From assembly GCA_019347795.1 (NCBI GenBank), contig JAHWKS010000038.1:1-13652 (forward strand): a stretch of 13,652 bases of DNA, read 5' to 3'. This document shows, piece by piece, positions 8,494-13,652 of the stretch. The position numbers and the translations under genes were made by a program. Source of the DNA: Planctomycetota bacterium. GTDB taxonomy: Bacteria; Planctomycetota; Planctomycetia; Pirellulales; Pirellulaceae. A model generated the notes under the pieces. The model searched no databases and was not told the DNA's origin. It worked only from the letters and a program-made list of their open reading frames with translations. How positions within the stretch are numbered: the first letter of the stretch is position 1; every line of letters begins with the position of its first letter.

Positions 8494-9249
8494 ATGAACG
8501 AACACGAACCCGCGTCCTCGCCCGATGCCGCCCCAGCGCCTCAGCACGAGGCGGCCAAGCCGAACCTTCTACGCACCATTCTGTTCGCCATCCTGGCGGT
8601 GATGGTGGTCGCCCTGGTCTACGAGTACGGCTTCATGCTTCGCTCGTACCGCGCGGCGGAGAACAACATCGATCAGATGATCGAAGATCGGCACCTCGAG
8701 CCGGTCACGCCGGAGGGCGTGCAGGCGAAGTTCGGCAAACAGCCGGTAAGCGGTTTGGAGGATAAGGGACACTATTACTTGGAGCACCATCGGTGGCGGC
8801 GATGGCTTCCCTGGCGGACGTTTGACATTTACGTCGTTTACGACGACACCGACCCGCCCACGCTCTACAACGCAAGTCGTCCCGGACCGCCAAGGGCGGA
8901 CGAAGTGCCCGGCAAACAGCCCGTATTGACCGAACTGGACATGGCCGAAATGCCGGAGAGCGAAATGGCGGAGGAGGATTCGCTCGGCGTTACGTCGCGT
9001 GATGCGCCGAGCGAATCGCCGAGCGACGTCCCCGCAGAAACCGGCGGCGAAGCCCCAGCCGCCGATGACGCGGACGACGCCGCTTCGGACGACGCCGCTT
9101 TGGACGACGCCGCGCCGGCGGAACCGAAGTCCGACAGCGAGGTCGAAGAAAACAAGACTAACGACGCTCCTGCCGACGCCGACGCTCCTGCCAAGGACGA
9201 CGCGCCGACGGACACCGAGGCGCGCAGGGCTGGAAACCCGACGCGTTAG
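8494..9249 (+). CDS. Hypothetical single-pass membrane protein with acidic low-complexity tail
   Basis: I do not recognise this 251-residue protein. A short Pro/Ala-rich cytoplasmic head (MNEHEPASSPDAAPAP) precedes one transmembrane helix at about 29-46 (TILFAILAVMVVALVYEY). A compact, probably folded segment at about 50-130 contains GHYYLEHHRWRRWLPW and TFDIYVVYDDTDPPTLYNA. The rest (about 135-245) is Asp/Ala/Glu/Pro-rich and probably disordered, partly encoded by 15-nt tandem units (DDAAS, DDAAL, DDAAP) at 9073-9114. ATG 8494 is preferred to ATG 8440 because the extra 18 residues are not conserved-looking and the candidate promoter overlaps the upstream start. No Shine-Dalgarno is visible. 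The last residues (AGNPTR) and the TAG stop come from a palindromic repeat. Confidence 0.7.
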   Translation: MNEHEPASSPDAAPAPQHEAAKPNLLRTILFAILAVMVVALVYEYGFMLRSYRAAENNIDQMIEDRHLEPVTPEGVQAKFGKQPVSGLEDKGHYYLEHHRWRRWLPWRTFDIYVVYDDTDPPTLYNASRPGPPRADEVPGKQPVLTELDMAEMPESEMAEEDSLGVTSRDAPSESPSDVPAETGGEAPAADDADDAASDDAALDDAAPAEPKSDSEVEENKTNDAPADADAPAKDDAPTDTEARRAGNPTR

Positions 9250-9292
9250 CGAGGGGGCGTCACGAAGGATGCTCCCTCGCTGACGCGTCGGG
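9237..9292. repeat. Palindromic repeat supplying the C-terminus and stop codon of the preceding gene
   Basis: The 22-nt arms at 9237-9258 and 9271-9292 pair with two mismatches, both G-U pairs in RNA; the loop is 12 nt. The core ACGCGTTAGCGAGGG has the look of dispersed repeats typical of Pirellulales genomes (recollection, not searched). The gene's stop TAG (9247-9249) lies in the left arm. A run of six T at 9309-9314 follows 16 nt later, too far for a classical terminator, although the hairpin could still block transcription or protect the 3' end. Confidence 0.75.
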
Positions 9293-9957
9293 CTACTCCG
9301 GGTCGCAGTTTTTTCGGCTCGCTTCATCAAGGAAGTGTCCAGTGGGCACAAAAATTGCCGCCGGGTAAGAACGGTCATGCGGAATGTCGGTAATTCGTTG
9401 TGCGGCAAAGGCTTGTCATGCCGGATTGGCTGCTTGGCGAATTGCCGCGTTCAGGAAACATCAAGAATTCCGTATTGCCTTGCACGACCTGGCAAGGGAT
9501 ACTAATAGCGTAGAGGCGGGAGCTTAGAAGGCGACGGAGGGCCTGCCTTTTGGATGAGTCACGAATCGACGGACATCCTACCTCACATCCTCCCCCAATC
9601 CGTTCTTTTTCAATCTCTTCCGTCCGGCGCGCGAACCATCGGCCGACAGAAGCCTCTTCGCGTTGGGTGCAGACGTTTTCGCCGGGTCGGTCTATTTCAG
9701 ACCTCTTTGCAGTTTCTCCTGCTGCGCCCGATTCGCGAGGATGCCGCGTTGACCGCTTCGACGCTGTGCGGAAGGCATGGGCGAATTATTGGAAATGACT
9801 TGCGGCGGCGCCGTGCGCGGATCCAACCGATCGCGGCCGGGCGGCGCCCGCCGAGTCGGACACAACTTAACTAAACACCCACGTTGGGGCGGCTGCGCGT
9901 GCGGCGGCCCGTAAAGCAGCACGCACCGTCGGCGCCAGGCCCGCCTCCAACACACGC
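9293..9957. other. Long non-coding stretch upstream of prkA
   Basis: No convincing gene is present. Two overlapping short open frames (9550-9798 and 9554-9874) lack a ribosome binding site and domain-like composition. An inverted repeat GCGGCAA (9402-9408) / TTGCCGC (9442-9448) has a 33-nt spacer. A weak promoter-like pair is TTGCAC at 9480-9485 with an AT-rich TACTAATA at 9500-9507. If it is used, prkA would carry a leader of more than 400 nt, room for post-transcriptional control. No known riboswitch or small RNA was recognised. Confidence 0.4.
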
Positions 9958-9963
9958 AGGAGG
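9958..9963 (+). promoter_or_regulatory. Strong Shine-Dalgarno of prkA
   Basis: AGGAGG lies 7 nt before ATG 9971. It is the best ribosome binding site in the window and rules out the longer in-frame start at 9884, which would add 29 Arg/Pro-rich residues. Confidence 0.85.
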
Positions 9964-9970
9964 AAACTCC

Positions 9971-12022
<2,052 letters not shown>

Positions 12023-12039
12023 CGAATTCCCTCGCGAGG

Positions 12040-12116
12040 AGTCAGGGGTCAGGAGTCAGGAGTTAGAGAACGCCGCCAAACGCCGCTTCGTGACTCCTGA
12101 CTCCTGACCCCTGACT
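12040..12116. repeat. Heptad-based inverted repeat between prkA and yeaH
   Basis: Perfect 24-nt arms at 12040-12063 and 12093-12116 flank a 29-nt loop. Each arm is itself a tandem of 7-nt units, GTCAGGG then GTCAGGA twice. As RNA this would be a very stable hairpin between two genes that normally work together. There is no T-run, so it is not a classical terminator; it could be a processing or stability element that adjusts the prkA:yeaH ratio (inference). Its unit is the same as in the array at the right edge of the window. Confidence 0.85.
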
Positions 12117-12154
12117 GTCGCCTGAGAACTCAGATCCCTTGAACCCTCGACCCC

Positions 12155-13264
12155 ATGTCTCTCCGCATCGACCGCGACCGGAATCGCTTTAAGCAGATCG
12201 TGCGGGGGAAGATCCGCCGGAACCTGCGGAAGTACATCACGCATGGCGAGATGATCGGCCGCAAGGGGAAGGACCTGGTGAGCATCCCCGTGCCCGCGCT
12301 CGATGTGCCGCACTTCCGCTACGGCCGCAACGGCAAGGGAGGCGTGGGACAGGGAGATGGCGAGGAAGGTCAGCCGATCGCCCGCGGAGATCAGGAAGGC
12401 GACGGCACGGGCCAGGCCGGCAGCGATCCCGGAGCGCACATCCTCGAGGTGGATATCTCCTTCGAAGAGTTGGCGGCGATGCTGGCCGAGGAGCTGGAGC
12501 TGCCGCGGATCGAGCCGAAGGGGAAGGCGAATATCGTCCAGGACAAGTCACGGTACAACAGCATCCGCCGGGTAGGCCCCGAGTCGCTGCGGCACTTCAA
12601 GCGGACGTACAAGGAGGCGCTGAAGCGGCAAATTTCCGAGCGATCGTACAACTTCAGCGATCCCCGCGTCGTCCCCTACCGCGAGGACCGCCGCTACCGC
12701 TCGTGGAGCACCATCCTGGAGCCGGAGACGAATGCCGCCATCATCTATATGATGGACGTGTCGGGCTCGATGACCGACGAGCAGAAGAGCATTGTCCGCA
12801 CCGAGTCGTTCTGGATCGACACGTGGCTCAAGAGCCAGTACGACGGCGTGGAGCGGCGGTACATCATCCACGACGCGATGGCCAAGGAGGTGGACGAGCA
12901 CACTTTCTACCACACTCGGGAAAGCGGCGGCACGCGGATCAGCTCGGCCTACCAGGTTTGCTCGGAACTGCTCGACCGGCACTTTCCCGCCGAGGAATGG
13001 AACGTTTATTGCTTCCAGTTCTCCGACGGCGATAACTGGGGCGAGGACAATCGCCGGGCGTTGACGATGCTCCGCGAGAGGCTGCTCCCGCGGTGCAACC
13101 TTTTCTGTTACGGGCAGGTGGAAAGCCCCTACGGAAGCGGCGAGTACCTGCGGTCGTTGGCCGACACATTCGGCGTGAGTCACGAGACGCTGGTGCTCTC
13201 CGACATCGCCGACAAGGACGCCATTTACGACTCGATCAAGACTTTTTTGGGCAAGGGCAAATAA
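12155..13264 (+). CDS. yeaH: YeaH/YhbH (DUF444) family protein with a VWA-like MIDAS domain
   Basis: The 369-residue partner of PrkA; family members are encoded next to PrkA and are involved in stress or starvation responses (in B. subtilis the homologue YhbH is linked to sporulation). The N-terminus has the family signature [22 protein letters not shown] at residues 7-28, followed by a Gly-rich flexible stretch (56-93). The C-terminal half is von Willebrand A-like: MIDAS motif DVSGS at 201-205, Thr260 in ESGGTRISS and Asp291 in FSDGDNW as further metal-site candidates. It is somewhat shorter than E. coli YeaH (about 427). ATG 12155 has no visible Shine-Dalgarno, but the family N-terminus begins right there. 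The next small gene starts 2 nt after its stop. Confidence 0.93.
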   Translation: MSLRIDRDRNRFKQIVRGKIRRNLRKYITHGEMIGRKGKDLVSIPVPALDVPHFRYGRNGKGGVGQGDGEEGQPIARGDQEGDGTGQAGSDPGAHILEVDISFEELAAMLAEELELPRIEPKGKANIVQDKSRYNSIRRVGPESLRHFKRTYKEALKRQISERSYNFSDPRVVPYREDRRYRSWSTILEPETNAAIIYMMDVSGSMTDEQKSIVRTESFWIDTWLKSQYDGVERRYIIHDAMAKEVDEHTFYHTRESGGTRISSAYQVCSELLDRHFPAEEWNVYCFQFSDGDNWGEDNRRALTMLRERLLPRCNLFCYGQVESPYGSGEYLRSLADTFGVSHETLVLSDIADKDAIYDSIKTFLGKGK

Positions 13265-13266
13265 CG

Positions 13267-13494
13267 ATGACCTATCCAATCAATCCCAATCAGCCGCAAG
13301 AACTGAGTGCATCTTCGGGCGAGACGCGGATGTTCTCGGTCCAGGTCGGCCATACAACGACCAAGGTCCCCGGCCGCACCCCGGCGGAGGCGATCCATGA
13401 AGCCCGACGCCGCCTCTGCCAGGAACATCCTCGCATGTGGGACATGATCCAAAAGCTGGACGACAGCCGATTCGTAGTGCTTCCCGTGAAGTGA
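13267..13494 (+). CDS. Small protein of unknown function linked to yeaH
   Basis: I do not recognise this 75-residue protein. It starts 2 nt after the yeaH stop, so the two genes are almost certainly co-transcribed and probably translationally coupled. The N-terminus (MTYPINPNQPQELSASSG) looks flexible. Residues about 21-75 look like a compact beta-alpha-alpha-beta unit: RMFSVQVGHTTTKVPG, then EAIHEARRRLCQEHPRMWDMIQKL, then SRFVVLPVK. There is no signal peptide or membrane helix; a single Cys51 is present. A longer frame reaching back to 13093 would overlap yeaH by more than 170 nt and gives Arg-rich shadow sequence, so ATG 13267 is chosen. Its position suggests a regulator or adaptor of PrkA/YeaH (inference). 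Confidence 0.75.
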   Translation: MTYPINPNQPQELSASSGETRMFSVQVGHTTTKVPGRTPAEAIHEARRRLCQEHPRMWDMIQKLDDSRFVVLPVK

Positions 13495-13538
13495 GAGATC
13501 GGACGTCATCGCAGTGGTTCGACTGAAATGAGAGGTCG

Positions 13539-13652
13539 GTCAGGAGTCAGGAGTCAGTGCCGTCGAACTAAGTCGTGACCCCTGACCCCTGACCCCTGAC
13601 CCCTGACCCCTGACCCCTGACCCCTGACTTCCTGACCCCTGACCCCTGACCC
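13539..13652. repeat. Heptanucleotide tandem repeat array with inverted left arm, cut by the window edge
   Basis: From 13576 there are seven perfect TGACCCC units (13576-13624), one 8-nt variant TGACTTCC (13625-13632), two more perfect units and a partial unit at the window edge. A left arm of opposite orientation, GTCAGGAGTCAGGAGTCA at 13539-13556, can pair with the first units apart from two mismatches, across a 19-nt loop. It begins 45 nt after the small gene. Seven is not a multiple of three, so the array is unlikely to be coding. Copy number probably varies by slippage. Confidence 0.9.

Noticed and set aside
9421..9460. Sigma-54 promoter ahead of prkA
   Set aside because: TTGGC and TTGC elements occur, but no pair has the required GG-N10-GC spacing.
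9550..9874. Two overlapping short plus-strand frames upstream of prkA
   Set aside because: No ribosome binding site, no domain-like composition, and they overlap each other in different frames.
12040..12116. Intrinsic terminator after prkA
   Set aside because: The stem is strong but no T-run follows, and the downstream gene belongs to the same functional unit.
13093..13266. N-terminal extension of the 75-residue gene into yeaH
   Set aside because: It would overlap yeaH by over 170 nt in another frame and adds Arg-rich residues; ATG 13267, 2 nt after the yeaH stop, fits operon structure better.
13576..13652. CRISPR-like array
   Set aside because: The units are contiguous 7-mers without spacers; it is a simple tandem repeat.

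Overview
The window looks like high-GC chromosomal DNA from a planctomycete, probably Pirellulales-like. This rests on an AroD-AroE fusion, a BlaI/M56 pair, an exported sulfatase, a large exported secretin-N-domain protein, a PrkA-YeaH module and abundant dispersed palindromes and heptad repeats. The order-level assignment is inference. No tRNA, rRNA, CRISPR array, transposase or phage gene was seen. All genes read rightward except the first.

Layout. 1-902 (minus, cut by the window edge): bifunctional 3-dehydroquinate dehydratase/shikimate dehydrogenase. 1087-2753: a BlaI-type repressor overlapping by 4 nt an M56 membrane metallopeptidase; the latter's stop codon lies inside a hairpin followed by a T-run. 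3019-6657: a 1212-residue exported protein built of repeated secretin-N-type domains without a recognisable secretin barrel, carrying a perfect 31-bp-arm palindrome in frame. 6749-8212: exported formylglycine sulfatase. 8494-9249: single-pass membrane protein with an acidic low-complexity tail, whose last codons and stop are inside another palindrome. 9250-9970: a long non-coding stretch. 9971-12022: PrkA. 12155-13264: YeaH/DUF444. 13267-13494: a 75-residue protein of unknown function starting 2 nt after yeaH. The window ends in an array of 7-nt repeats.

How the genes work together. BlaI/M56 is a probable two-gene signalling unit: a membrane protease would inactivate the repressor. PrkA, YeaH and the 75-residue protein probably form a stress/starvation signalling unit like E. 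coli yeaG-yeaH; a SpoVR-family gene would be expected just beyond the right edge (inference). The other genes look like independent housekeeping or envelope genes.

The most striking structure outside the genes is palindromic repeat DNA. One element is translated in frame inside a gene, two genes take their C-termini and stop codons from palindromes, and two heptad-repeat elements bracket the yeaH/75-residue pair. I found no clear evidence of a wholly new defence or mobile system. The best candidates for something undescribed are the repeat-gene interplay and the 75-residue partner of PrkA-YeaH.
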